Part shown: piece by piece, positions 43,376 through 52,007 of the stretch | Layout of the letters: every line of letters starts with the position of its first letter | Position numbering within the stretch: position 1 is the first letter of the stretch | Assembly (NCBI GenBank): GCA_965215315.1 | Contig: CBDCDB010000008.1 | Location: forward strand, 3,472,001 to 3,536,000 | Reading direction: 5' to 3' | DNA length: 64,000 nucleotides | From: Truepera sp965215315 | GTDB lineage: Bacteria; Deinococcota; Deinococci; Deinococcales; Trueperaceae | Translations under genes and position numbers: made by a program | The notes under the pieces: model-generated | Told to the model about the DNA's origin: nothing | Database searches by the model: none | Seen by the model: the letters and a program-made list of their open reading frames with translations, nothing else

Positions 43376-43585
43376 CTACACCCTCAGTAGCCTTAGCGCC
43401 TGAACGAGACTCTGGGAGAGTTCCGCAATCTCTACGTCAGCCCCTACCCCACAGTGAGGACAAGCGATGTTTAACGCACTCAGGTGGCCTTTACGACCTG
43501 AACAAACAAGTTTGACCAAAAACTGCTCGAGCTTTTCGCCGCAGCTGGGACACACATTTTGCCAACTAAAAAAATCTGGTTTCAT
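43376..43585 (-). CDS. Small zinc-ribbon protein
   Basis: A 69-residue protein with CPSCGEKLEQFLVKLVC and ACPHCGVGADVEI, two CxxC pairs likely to bind one zinc. The C-terminal helix SQSLVQALRLLRV follows. The start chosen is the ATG at 43585, because its ribosome site (GAGGGGG) is 4-10 bp upstream. That site is buried in a 17-bp hairpin (43589-43625). The frame is open further up but would read through the hairpin. Confidence 0.65.
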   Translation of the reverse strand: MKPDFFSWQNVCPSCGEKLEQFLVKLVCSGRKGHLSALNIACPHCGVGADVEIAELSQSLVQALRLLRV

Positions 43586-43588
43586 AAA

Positions 43589-43625
43589 ATCCCCCTCAAC
43601 TGGTTCATAACCAGTTGAGGGGGAT
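43589..43625 (-). promoter_or_regulatory. Perfect hairpin sequestering the ribosome site
   Basis: A 17-bp stem (ATCCCCCTCAACTGGTT and its complement) with a 3-nt loop. In the mRNA its 3' arm contains GAGGGGG, the only Shine-Dalgarno candidate for the ATG at 43585, 3 bp beyond the stem. It could block translation until melted by heat, a ligand or a protein. Confidence 0.65.
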
Positions 43626-43666
43626 TGGGTAGACGCACCGGGAAGGAGAACCGAGTATTGTTGCAC

Positions 43667-44217
43667 CGTTTTGACCCACGACTTCAGACTGGGTTGGAAA
43701 ACAGGTTGAAACTGATTCTGCTTATGCTCGGGCTTTTAGAACGTGCCGACTTGTCCCAACCGAGCCCGAGCTGATAGTTTACAGGAATACCTGTGAGAGC
43801 CTCGAGCGCTGACCCATTCTATTTGCAACGGCGGAACTTCGCTTACGACCCCGTAAAACCCTAGTGGCTTGGGGATACAAAAGGTTGCGTGGATCGGGCA
43901 CGCTTTTTAGATCCTATCCGCCCGCTGCCAAGCCTCCACCGTCTCTACGCTGTAAGTTACAAGCTCCCCTATATCTTTACGAACGCTACGCTGCTAAGCC
44001 GTTTGAAACTACCACTGGGTTCTGGTGGGTTGCTGGAGGTCTCAGCTGCTTACGTCTCGAGCCAGAATTTTGCACGTCAGGTGCGGCGGATTAAAGCGCA
44101 CGCCGGAGCCGCGTATGGCCCTCGCTTCGACCAAGCCACCGCGATTCCCGTAAAGCCTAACTAATTTCTGCACAACCCTGAGGCTGTAAAAGCTTGTTTA
44201 CGGCTGTGAGCCGAGCT
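43667..44217. other. Long spacer without a convincing gene
   Basis: About 550 bp. It contains a degenerate TAGAACGTGC / GAGCTGATAG pair near 43735-43775, similar to the intergenic repeat. Two plus-strand frames of 76 and 91 codons overlap each other in different frames and lack ribosome sites. Confidence 0.35.
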
Positions 44218-45051
44218 TTACCAGATATTGCCTCCACGCCAAAACACCACCCCCCGTAAACTCAGCTGCGGGTCGTCTTTAGGGCGAACTACCGGCGGAT
44301 GCGCCGCGTTTGCCGGATAGAGCACGATGAAGTCGCTTTCAGATTCTTGTTCCCTAAAGAGCTTGACGATGAGTTTGTCCTCTTGGTGGTCGAAGCAGAC
44401 CACGATGTCGTTGTGTTGAGGCAGGAGGCTCGAGGTGTCATACGCGACCTGATCGCCGTGCGCGATGCTTTTGGGCAGACCGCGCACGCCTTTACTGATC
44501 ATACAGTCGCCGTTAATGAGCGCGACGCGCACGTTTTCTTTGGTGCGGCCTTTGAGGTGCGTTTTGGGTATAGCGGCGACCTCGAGGTCACTAGGGTCAG
44601 GTTCGCCCGGTTCGGTAGACCCGGCGGCGGCCCCGTCATAAACCGGAAAGTATTCGTATTCAGGGTGAACGCTAAAACGCAGCAGCGGGTCGGGTAACAC
44701 CGCACTTTGCAGGTGTCTATGGGGAATCTCTAAGCCGTGTTCTGCAGCTAGGGTGCGCGCTTCGGCGTCGTCCAAACGGTACGCTTTGAGGAGCGCCCAC
44801 ACCCGGTCAGACCGCCAGCGGCGGATGGTTTTCTCGAGCTTGCCGCTCTCGAAATTGCTGATATACGCCTGCGAAAACCCGAGCGCGTCGGCGACGGCCT
44901 GACCGCTGAACTCTCCCGGTGTGCCCCGGAGCGCCTCGCGGCGGCTACCGAGCAAAAGACCCAGTTTAGCTTGACTGGCCTTAGCTTGACCCGATTTGGT
45001 TTGGTTTGACCTGGCCCGACCCGGTTTAGCTTGCGCCATCTCGCCTCGCAT
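44218..45051 (-). CDS. XRE-type regulator with S24 (LexA/CI-like) C-terminal domain
   Basis: A 277-residue protein. A lysine- and glutamine-rich N-terminal arm (about 30 residues) precedes a helix-turn-helix (GQAVADALGFSQAYISNFES). The C-terminal third is an S24 domain: NGDCMISKGVRGLPKSIAHG and later DKLIVKLFRE, with the candidate lysine. The nucleophile Ser of the usual GDSM is Cys here. A second ATG at 45039 is possible. It is divergent from a small membrane gene over a spacer with a strong promoter and three TAGAATG motifs. Confidence 0.85.
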   Translation of the reverse strand: MRGEMAQAKPGRARSNQTKSGQAKASQAKLGLLLGSRREALRGTPGEFSGQAVADALGFSQAYISNFESGKLEKTIRRWRSDRVWALLKAYRLDDAEARTLAAEHGLEIPHRHLQSAVLPDPLLRFSVHPEYEYFPVYDGAAAGSTEPGEPDPSDLEVAAIPKTHLKGRTKENVRVALINGDCMISKGVRGLPKSIAHGDQVAYDTSSLLPQHNDIVVCFDHQEDKLIVKLFREQESESDFIVLYPANAAHPPVVRPKDDPQLSLRGVVFWRGGNIW

Positions 45052-45105
45052 TCTAACATTCCCATTCTATCACAACTATTATAAAAATGTCTGAAATCAG
45101 TAGAT

Positions 45106-45134
45106 TTGACATAAGTTTAGTTATATCCTAGAAT
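45106..45134 (+). promoter_or_regulatory. Strong sigma-70-type promoter
   Basis: TTGACA (45106-45111), a 17-bp spacer and TAGAAT (45129-45134). It reads toward the 71-residue gene at 45230. TATAAC/GTTATA (45201-45216), an inverted repeat just before that gene's ribosome site, may be an operator. Confidence 0.75.
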
Positions 45135-45229
45135 GAGAACTGTCCGTTAGAGATTTAGGCCAGAGAGGTTGTTTTGAGGGCGTACAGACAGGGCTATGAG
45201 TATAACTTTTGTTATAGCGGGAGAAGACG

Positions 45230-45445
45230 ATGGCTGAAACGGTGGTGGCAGCGCTGATTACGGGCGCTTTAGGTTTTCTAGGTGTGCTTCTTACGCTCCT
45301 CTCGAGACGCGCCGAGGCGGGGGAGGCCGAGCGGTTACGCACCGAACTCAGGAGCGCAAAAGCTGAGGCGGAACGGTATAAGGCGGCGTATTTGGGACTG
45401 TTAGAGCTTACTCAGGGACTACTCGAGGAGGTCAAAATCAGCTAA
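45230..45445 (+). CDS. Small membrane-anchored coiled-coil protein
   Basis: A 71-residue protein with an N-terminal membrane helix (VVAALITGALGFLGVLLTLL) followed by a charged coiled coil (EAERLRTELRSAKAEAERYK). The layout resembles phage-like or holin-associated small proteins, but I recognise no family. GGGAGAAG precedes the ATG. It is divergent from the S24-type regulator, which may control it, and convergent with and overlapping the MFS gene end by 8 bp. Confidence 0.65.
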   Translation: MAETVVAALITGALGFLGVLLTLLSRRAEAGEAERLRTELRSAKAEAERYKAAYLGLLELTQGLLEEVKIS

Positions 45446-46604
45446 CGGGTTCAGCGGAGCTAGGTGTGGGTGTGGTCCACAGGTTAATAAATGCTGCGGC
45501 TAAGCAGAGCGGTAAAAATACCTGCGCCACCATCAGCGAGGTGAGGTCGGCCAGCGCCCCCAACACCAAGGGCGCAACCAAAATCGCCAGCCCGACGCCG
45601 GTATAGATTCTGGCACTCGCACGGGCCAAAGCGTCCGTAACGCTGCCGAGCGCGAGCGCGACTGTAAACGGATAGAGGTTGGCAACGCCGAGCCCCGTAA
45701 AAAACAACCCGGTAAACTGCAGCCACGCCGTACTACCTAACCAGTAGGCAAAAAATCCGCCGAGGGCGACGCCCAGTGAGCTGAGCAGAAGCGGTTTGGC
45801 GGCGACGCGCCCAGCCAACCGTGCGCCGGTAGCGCGGCCCGTAAGCATCGCCAGAAAAAAGGTGCTGAGCCCTAAAGGAGCCGCCGCTGCGGTGGTGAAG
45901 CCCGTACTCTGTAAGTACGCTACAGCCCAGTAAAGGACGCCGAATTCAGCCGCCGTAAAAAGAACTAGCGTCGTCCAGTAACGCCAGTAAAGACCGGGCA
46001 GCCGCGCCGCAGACGACGTTTTCACAAGGTCAGTTGGCGGCAGCTCGGTTCGCCAAAGACAAAGCGCAATCACAAGGAGCGTAAAGGGTGCGAGGCTGAC
46101 GCCAGCACGCCAGCCGAGCCCTACCGTTACGGCGACGCTGACGCAAAGAGGGGCTAGCACCGTACACAGGCTTGCCAGAACATTCGCTTCGGGAATCGCC
46201 CGCGCCCGGTTCGGGCCGTGCAGCGCCGAGAGGACGGCTGAAACTTCGGTCGCTGTCAGCGCGCCAAGCCAGCCCATCAGAAAAAAGCCGAGCAGACTCC
46301 AGAAGAAGTTTGGTGCGAGCATGATGACGACTATGCCCGTCGCCATGCCGAACGCGCCGCCCCATAGAAGGCGTCTCGAGCCCAACCGCCGCGAGAGCCG
46401 GTCGGCGCTCAGGCTCGAGACGAGTAGCCCGAGCGCGTAAGCACTCGGATGCTGACTCGTTTGGACGAAATTCAGCGCCAGCTCGAGCCGTAAAAACGGC
46501 AAAAGTGCCCCGGTTGCCCCCACCATCAGGCTGAAGCAGGCGAGTAGCAGATAGCAAACCCACGTCGCCCGGTCGCGGTGAAAGGAGGGTGGCGGGGGGG
46601 GCAC
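45438..46604 (-). CDS. MFS transporter
   Basis: A 388-residue membrane protein with about twelve helices. The first-half motif A region is LVSSLSADRLSRRLGSRRLL (near residue 65) and the second-half equivalent includes LTGRATGARLAGRVAAKPLL. The N-terminus begins PPPPPSFHRDR before helix 1. It starts at GTG with no clear ribosome site. The substrate is not apparent; it resembles FucP-like or cyanate-type MFS members. It stands alone. Confidence 0.83.
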   Translation of the reverse strand: MPPPPPSFHRDRATWVCYLLLACFSLMVGATGALLPFLRLELALNFVQTSQHPSAYALGLLVSSLSADRLSRRLGSRRLLWGGAFGMATGIVVIMLAPNFFWSLLGFFLMGWLGALTATEVSAVLSALHGPNRARAIPEANVLASLCTVLAPLCVSVAVTVGLGWRAGVSLAPFTLLVIALCLWRTELPPTDLVKTSSAARLPGLYWRYWTTLVLFTAAEFGVLYWAVAYLQSTGFTTAAAAPLGLSTFFLAMLTGRATGARLAGRVAAKPLLLSSLGVALGGFFAYWLGSTAWLQFTGLFFTGLGVANLYPFTVALALGSVTDALARASARIYTGVGLAILVAPLVLGALADLTSLMVAQVFLPLCLAAAFINLWTTPTPSSAEPVS

Positions 46605-46779
46605 ACGGTCAAACTAACACGCGCTCCTGCAGGTTCGCTCAGGCCGTAAGCTCTGAAGCTGTAACGTAAAAAGCTTTTGTAGGGGTGCGTAGCGTTTGGC
46701 GGACGCGTTCGTGTCAAGCTTAAGGGCGTGTTTTCAGGCGGTTTTACCGTACTAACCGTACTATTTGAGGAGACTCGAG

Positions 46780-47214
46780 ATGCGTTTACCGATTACGTGG
46801 GTTAAATTAGGGCTGCTGACCACCTGTCTTTTCCTGTCTTTTAGCTTGGCCGCCCCACCCGGACAAGGCACGCTCGGCGCACAGTTGGCGCTGGAGGGGA
46901 CGCCGGGGCTAGACGTCACCTTGCAAGAGAGTGACGCAACGACCGCGAGCTATACCGTTAGCACACCGAAAAATGTTCCAGCGGTCTCAGAAGCGGTTAA
47001 AGCGTACCTGGTTGACTCGGGCTGGCTTTCGCACCCAAACGTCAGCGAAGCGCCTGCGCCGAAACCGGGCGTCGTGCAGCGCCTCGAGAGTTTCGTGCAG
47101 GAGAGCAGTCTGTTAGAGTTGCGAGCTGCCAAAGCCGCAGAGCAAGCTGACGTGACGCTCGAGCTGACCCTGATTTCGCTCGAGGCTCCGCAGCAGGTCG
47201 CCGCTACGCCGTAG
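46780..47214 (+). CDS. Secreted protein of unknown function
   Basis: A 144-residue protein with a signal peptide (LPITWVKLGLLTTCLFLSFS, then LAAPP). The mature part has alternating beta-like stretches (GTPGLDVTLQESDATTASYT) and a helical, glutamate-rich C-terminal half. The ATG at 46780 has GAGGAG 7 bp upstream. No family recognised. The M3 oligopeptidase gene follows about 95 bp later, but with its own start signals. Confidence 0.65.
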   Translation: MRLPITWVKLGLLTTCLFLSFSLAAPPGQGTLGAQLALEGTPGLDVTLQESDATTASYTVSTPKNVPAVSEAVKAYLVDSGWLSHPNVSEAPAPKPGVVQRLESFVQESSLLELRAAKAAEQADVTLELTLISLEAPQQVAATP

Positions 47215-47308
47215 ACGTGCGCCGTAAATTCACAGTCATTACCTATACTTAACGCAGTAGGTGTATTCACCCAAACCGAATTTTAGAGTTCGGAAGAAAG
47301 GTAAGAAG

Positions 47309-49354
47309 ATGAATCCATTTCTCTCTCGAGCAGCCCGTATCCCCTTTGCGGAGATGACGCCAGGAGCGGCTCCACCCGCCGTAGACGAAGCCTTAGCGCA
47401 GGCGCAACGTGATTTGGAGGCGCTGCTAGGGTCTCCCGAACGCACCTTTGAAACAATTTTGGCACTTGATAGTTTGACCGAGCGTCTGGAGCGCCCGTTA
47501 GGGTTTATCTCCCACCTGACTTCGGTCAAAGACTCGCCTGAACTGCGTGATGCGTTTAACGACGTCTTGCCGCGTTACACAACCTTTATGACGCGTTTGG
47601 GCCTTAATCCGGACTTGTGGAGGGTCGTTAAAGAGGTCGCTGATACACCAGAAGCGCAGGCGCTGACCGGTGTCCGTAAACGTCATCTGGACAAAACCGT
47701 GCAGGAGTTCGTCCGGGCCGGAGCCGAGTTGTCCGAGCAAGACAAAACCCGCTTTGAAGAGATCAACATCGACGTGTCGCGGCTCGCGCAAAAGTTTTCG
47801 GAAAACGTCCTCGACGCGACGAACGCGTTTGAACTAATCGTTACTGATGAAGCTGAACTCGCCGGGTTGCCGGAATCGGCCCTCAAACTTGCCAAAGCAA
47901 GTGCCGAAGCTAAAGGGGAAGCGGGCTGGCGGTTGACATTGCAGTTTCCCTCGTACTATCCGGTCATGACCTACGCCGAAAACCGGGCGCTACGTGAGAC
48001 GATGTACCGCGCTTACACGAACCGTGCCGGGGACGGTGACCTCGACAACCGCGAGATCATCACCCAAATCTTGAAGCTGCGCCGTGAACGCGCAGAGCTG
48101 CTGGGGTTTGCGACGCACGCGGATTACGTGCTCGAGCCCCGCATGGTCAGTTCCGGAGCCGAAGCACTGGCCTTCGTCAACGGTCTCGCCGAACGTACAA
48201 AGCCTTACTGGGACGAAGAGATCGGGGCACTTGAGGCGTTTGCCGAAACGCTCGGGTTGTCCGACCTAAAACCGTGGGACGTAAGTTTTGTGACTGAGAA
48301 GTTACGGCTTCAAAACTTCGACTTTGATGAAGAGGCTCTCCGCCCCTATTTTCCGTTAAATGGCGTTCTGGACGGGCTTTTTAGTATTACCCGAGAGACC
48401 TTCGGCGTGAGCGTGACGCGTAGCGAGAACACCCAAGTGTGGCATAAAGACGTTGAGTACTACGACCTGCACGATGAAGACGGCACGCACCTAGGCTCGT
48501 TTTACGCCGACTGGTTTCCGCGCGAAGACAAACGCGGCGGCGCGTGGATGAACGGCCTGATTACGGGCGGACCGACGCCTGAGGGTTCCGATGAAGGTTC
48601 TAAACCACGTGGGTTTGAACCACATATTGGCCTGATTGCCTGCAACTTTTCGCCGCCTGAAGGCGACAAACCCGCGCTGCTGACGCACGGCGAAGTTGAG
48701 ACCATCTTTCACGAGTTCGGACACCTTTTGCACCACTGCCTGAGCCGCGTCGAGATTCCAGCCCGGAGCGGAACGAGCGTCGCCTGGGATTTTGTCGAGC
48801 TGCCGAGCCAAATTATGGAAAACTGGTGTTGGGAAGAGCCTGCCCTAGACCGTTTTGCCCGCCACGCCCTAACCGGCGAGCCGATTCCGCACGCGCTGTT
48901 TGAAAAAATGCGTGCAGCAAGGACGTTCATGGGCGCAAATATGCAGATGCGGCAACTTTCGTTTGCCACTGCCGACCTGACGCTCTATACCGCCTATAAG
49001 CCGGAAACCGGCGGCGACGTGGTGGCCTATACACAGAAGCTTATGGAACCCTTCGCCATTCGTCCGGAATTTGCCCACAACAGCTTTGTAACGAGCTTTT
49101 CGCACATCTTTTCGGGCGGCTACTCGGCGGGCTACTATTCGTACAAGTGGGCGGAAGTCCTGGACGCCGACGCCTTTACAAGATTTCAAAACGAAGGTTT
49201 GTTCAATCCCGAAACGGGCCGCGCCTACGTCGAAACGATCCTTTCGCGCGGTGACAGCGACGCCCCCGAGGTCTTGTTCCACAACTTTATGGGCCGTGAC
49301 CCCGATCAGGCGGCGCTGTTACGGCGCAACCTGGGCATTGACGAAGCGGCGTAA
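47309..49354 (+). CDS. M3 family oligopeptidase (oligopeptidase A-like)
   Basis: A 681-residue zinc metallopeptidase with the HEFGH motif at residues 468-472 (VETIFHEFGHLLHHCL), followed by the third ligand region WDFVELPSQIMENWCWE. The overall length and the absence of a signal peptide match cytoplasmic oligopeptidase A / PrlC, which degrades short peptides and cleaved signal peptides. The start is the ATG after AAAGGTAAGAAG; the frame is open 16 codons further up but without a site. Confidence 0.94.
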   Translation: MNPFLSRAARIPFAEMTPGAAPPAVDEALAQAQRDLEALLGSPERTFETILALDSLTERLERPLGFISHLTSVKDSPELRDAFNDVLPRYTTFMTRLGLNPDLWRVVKEVADTPEAQALTGVRKRHLDKTVQEFVRAGAELSEQDKTRFEEINIDVSRLAQKFSENVLDATNAFELIVTDEAELAGLPESALKLAKASAEAKGEAGWRLTLQFPSYYPVMTYAENRALRETMYRAYTNRAGDGDLDNREIITQILKLRRERAELLGFATHADYVLEPRMVSSGAEALAFVNGLAERTKPYWDEEIGALEAFAETLGLSDLKPWDVSFVTEKLRLQNFDFDEEALRPYFPLNGVLDGLFSITRETFGVSVTRSENTQVWHKDVEYYDLHDEDGTHLGSFYADWFPREDKRGGAWMNGLITGGPTPEGSDEGSKPRGFEPHIGLIACNFSPPEGDKPALLTHGEVETIFHEFGHLLHHCLSRVEIPARSGTSVAWDFVELPSQIMENWCWEEPALDRFARHALTGEPIPHALFEKMRAARTFMGANMQMRQLSFATADLTLYTAYKPETGGDVVAYTQKLMEPFAIRPEFAHNSFVTSFSHIFSGGYSAGYYSYKWAEVLDADAFTRFQNEGLFNPETGRAYVETILSRGDSDAPEVLFHNFMGRDPDQAALLRRNLGIDEAA

Positions 49355-49446
49355 ACCGCAGTGTGGGTGAGCTCGAGCCCTGCTTGATATGTTCAGGCGG
49401 GGCCCGAGCTTTTACAGCGTTGAGCTGGGACGTTAAGCTAGCTGAT

Positions 49447-50034
49447 ATGGACTCGAGCTTTCAAAGCTTCAACGACGAAACCTTTTCCGATTTGGCGCTT
49501 AAAGAGGGGCGTCTCGAGAACCTAACCTTTTACGACTGCCGTCTTGAACGCTGCGACTTGAGCAGCGCAAGCCTGAAACGCTCACGTTTTGTCGGTTGCA
49601 CCTTTTCGCACTGCGACCTGAGCCTCGCCAACCTGACCGATACCGAACTGAGCGACGCACGTTTTGAATATACGGCCCTAGTCGGCGTCAACTTTTCGCT
49701 GTTGGCCCGGACGAGTTTGGCGGCGCTCGCGCTGACTTTTGGCAGCTGCACCCTGACCTACGCGGTGTTTAAGGGGCTCGGCTTGAGCGGCTTCACCCTG
49801 ACAGATTGCACCGCACGTGAAGCCGTTTTTAACGGGGTAAATCTGAGCCGTGCAGAGCTGTGCGGCACGGATTTTGAAGGTGCAGCGTTTCGGCCGTGTA
49901 ATCTAACCGAAGCCGACCTTCGGGGCGCACGTAACTACAACGTCAGCGTCAAGCAAAATGAGGTTAAGGGGCTTAAAGTGTCGTTTTCTGAAGCGTTGGG
50001 GTTGTTGGCCGGACTCGAGGTCATGGTTAGTTGA
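49447..50034 (+). CDS. Pentapeptide-repeat protein
   Basis: A 195-residue protein with successive A/C(D/N)LXX units, such as DCRLERCDLSSASLKRSRFV, and later ADLRGARNYNVSVKQNEVKG. These fold as a right-handed quadrilateral beta helix; Qnr/MfpA relatives mimic DNA and protect gyrase, but most are uncharacterised. ATG at 49447 is preferred (TAAGCT lies 7 bp upstream); a GTG at 49363 would add 28 non-repeat residues. It follows the M3 gene by 92 bp. Confidence 0.8.
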   Translation: MDSSFQSFNDETFSDLALKEGRLENLTFYDCRLERCDLSSASLKRSRFVGCTFSHCDLSLANLTDTELSDARFEYTALVGVNFSLLARTSLAALALTFGSCTLTYAVFKGLGLSGFTLTDCTAREAVFNGVNLSRAELCGTDFEGAAFRPCNLTEADLRGARNYNVSVKQNEVKGLKVSFSEALGLLAGLEVMVS

Positions 50035-50530
50035 GCTTTGTAAAGTTTACTGAAATCCCTCGAGCCTGTTCTCTCGGGAACGTCGTCTACACCTCAAACC
50101 TCTTCTCAAATCTTTTTTCACCGCGCAAGTGTTCTCATTGCAGCTTCAGTTAGCAGGTATCAGCTGGTCGGAAACGCTCTATGTAAAAGGTTTTCAGTCT
50201 AGCACGCACGTTTTGGAATGATGCCTGTGTCAATCTCTTATGCAACTGCTAAGTATTTTTGTATGCTGGCGCGAGCAGGACAGACGCAGCTCAGAGTGTT
50301 ATACAGGGGGGTTGACAGATGGTGTCCACACGCCCTGTGGAGTGGTGGTCTGCGGACGGGTAGGGACAACGATACGGTGGTGCTAGACACCGAGTCGGAT
50401 CGGTAGGTCTCGCCAAGCCCCGTTTGGTACTCGCCTCGTTTGTCTCTCTCATCCGCCGAAGGGAGACCCTTGACCAAGCTGCCCACCGGTTCGACGCCTC
50501 TCGTCTCTGTTTAGCCCAAAGGAGAATCAT
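50035..50530. other. Spacer before the leucine-rich-repeat gene
   Basis: About 500 bp with one copy of the intergenic repeat (50151-50217) and a lone TTGACA near 50312 without a clear -10. I see no gene that I can support. Confidence 0.4.
50151..50217 (+). repeat. Intergenic repeat family, copy at 50 kb
   Basis: TAGCAGGTATCAGCTGGTCG, then AAACGCTCTATG, then CTAGCACGCACGTTTTGG, the same order and spacing as the copies at 29551 and 29710. Confidence 0.75.
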
Positions 50531-50872
50531 GTGAACCGCCAGCTAAACCGCTGTTATCTCCTGCTATTCAGCACCCTGCCGCTGCTCTTAGCCGCGTGTG
50601 GGCAAGACGCTCAACCTGTTGCGAGCGCCCCAAGCTTTTCGTTTGACATCGATCTGGTAACGGCCTCGGTCGATCTGAACAACTCCGATTTGCTGGCAGC
50701 CCAGGTTGCAGGTGAATGCGGCGCAGCTGAGTCCCGTAACCTTACGCCCAGTGATGAGCTCGAGCTCTCTGATCACACCTTCGTTTTCTTACCCGGCAAC
50801 ATCCTCAAGATTACGGCTGCATTTACCAACACGACTGACTACACCTTACAGCGATTTGCGCTAGCTTTGATA

Positions 50873-51808
50873 TAGCGTCATAGTGGAGCATGGCATACTC
50901 ACTCGACTTACGCGAACGAATTGTCGAAGCGGTAGCGGAAGGGCAGAAGCATCAGGACGTTGCAGCGCGCTTCAAGGTAGGCGTGGCGACGGTGCGGCGT
51001 TACCTCAGCCGCTCACGGGGAGCTGGCAGCCAAGGCACCACCGGGCCGCAGCGCGTTAATTCCAGCCGAAGCGTATGAGCTGCTAAGCGAACAAGTCAGA
51101 CAGCATAACCAGGTCACCCTGGCCAGACACTGCGAACTCTGGGAAGAACAGCAGGGCGTCAAGGTCAGCATCGTAGCCATGTGCCGCACGATGCAGCGTG
51201 CTGATCTATCGAGAAAAAAAGACGTTGGGAGCGAGTGAACGTGACGAAGGGCAACGCTTGCGCTGGCTGGCTAAAGTGTTCTGTGTTGACCCAGGCAAAG
51301 TCGTCTTTGTCGATGAGAGCGGCTTTAACTTTGCTATGACACCTCTCTACGCCCGTGCTCCGAAGGGGGAACGCGCTTACAACCAAGTGCCCCGTAACCG
51401 GGGTGAGAATACCAGCCTCATCGCCGCCCTTTCCCTTAACGGACTGCAAGCTCCTATGACACTTCAGGGCAGCGTTGACGGCCTTGCGTTCGAGACCTAT
51501 GTCGAGCAGATGCTTGTACCTACCCTTACCCCAGGTCAGATCGTTGTGCTTGACAACCACCGTATCCATAAAGGCGATAGGGTCGCCGAATTGCTGGCTT
51601 CCAAAGGCTGCTCGCTGCTTTTCCTGCCACCTTACTCACCGGACCTGAACCCCATCGAAGAAGCGCTTTCTAAAATCAAGACCTTCGTCAAAGCGAGCCA
51701 GGCACGAGCTCGAGACGCCCTCGATCAAGCCATTGCCGCTGCCCTGAAAACCATCTCCTTGCAAGACATCCTTGGCTGGTTCGGTCATTCCGGCTATAAC
51801 CTACGCTA
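50873..51808 (+). mobile_element. IS630-type insertion sequence, second type
   Basis: About 936 bp inserted at a TA, with short imperfect ends (TAGCGTCATAG; inverted TAGCGTAGGTT). Deleting 936 bp so that one TA remains rejoins the lipoprotein frame (ALALI to SVITQSAVEQ). The exact left end is uncertain by 2 bp. It differs from the IS630 copies at 39396 and 63071. Confidence 0.85.
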
Positions 51809-51815
51809 TCAGTGA
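50890..51815 (+). pseudogene. IS630-type transposase, frameshifted
   Basis: The N-terminal part MAYSLDLRERIVEAVAEGQK, with helix-turn-helix DVAARFKVGVATVRRYLSR, goes out of frame near 51020 by one base. The middle (LIPAEAYELLSEQVRQHN) then shifts again at a run of seven A near 51213-51220. The catalytic part has VVFVDESGFNFAM, IVVLDNHRIHK and PYSPDLNPIEEAL. The last frame ends at a TGA just outside the element, in host sequence. The A-run shift may be programmed; the first looks like damage. Confidence 0.8.
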
Positions 51816-51973
51816 TTACGCAAAGCGCTGTAGAGCAGCCTTTTACGTTCTCAGCAGATTCGGCGACGACGGCAAATATCGTCAGCTCAACTGAGCCTGC
51901 CGTAAGCGACGTTGACTTGGGCGGTGACGGCAAGCTCAGCCCGGATGAAAAGACTTCTGTACTGACCTTTACG

Positions 51974-52007
51974 GTCGAACACAAAGGTCAGTCGAACACA
52001 AAGGTCA
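51974..52007 (+). repeat. 17-bp perfect tandem duplication
   Basis: GTCGAACACAAAGGTCA occurs twice with no gap (51974-51990 and 51991-52007). With one copy removed, the lipoprotein frame reads TVEHKGQAFSYGVSAKAKVS and runs into the leucine-rich repeats; with both, it hits a stop at 52045. Confidence 0.9.

Noticed and set aside
43864..44164. Two overlapping plus-strand frames of 76 and 91 codons
   Set aside because: They overlap in different frames, lack start signals and have no family features.
50218..50406. 62-codon frame upstream of the leucine-rich-repeat gene
   Set aside because: Starts at the edge of a repeat copy, has no ribosome site, and the composition is not protein-like.
51974..52007. 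CRISPR-like or iteron-like array
   Set aside because: Only two contiguous 17-bp units inside a coding frame with no spacers; no CRISPR array was seen anywhere in the window.
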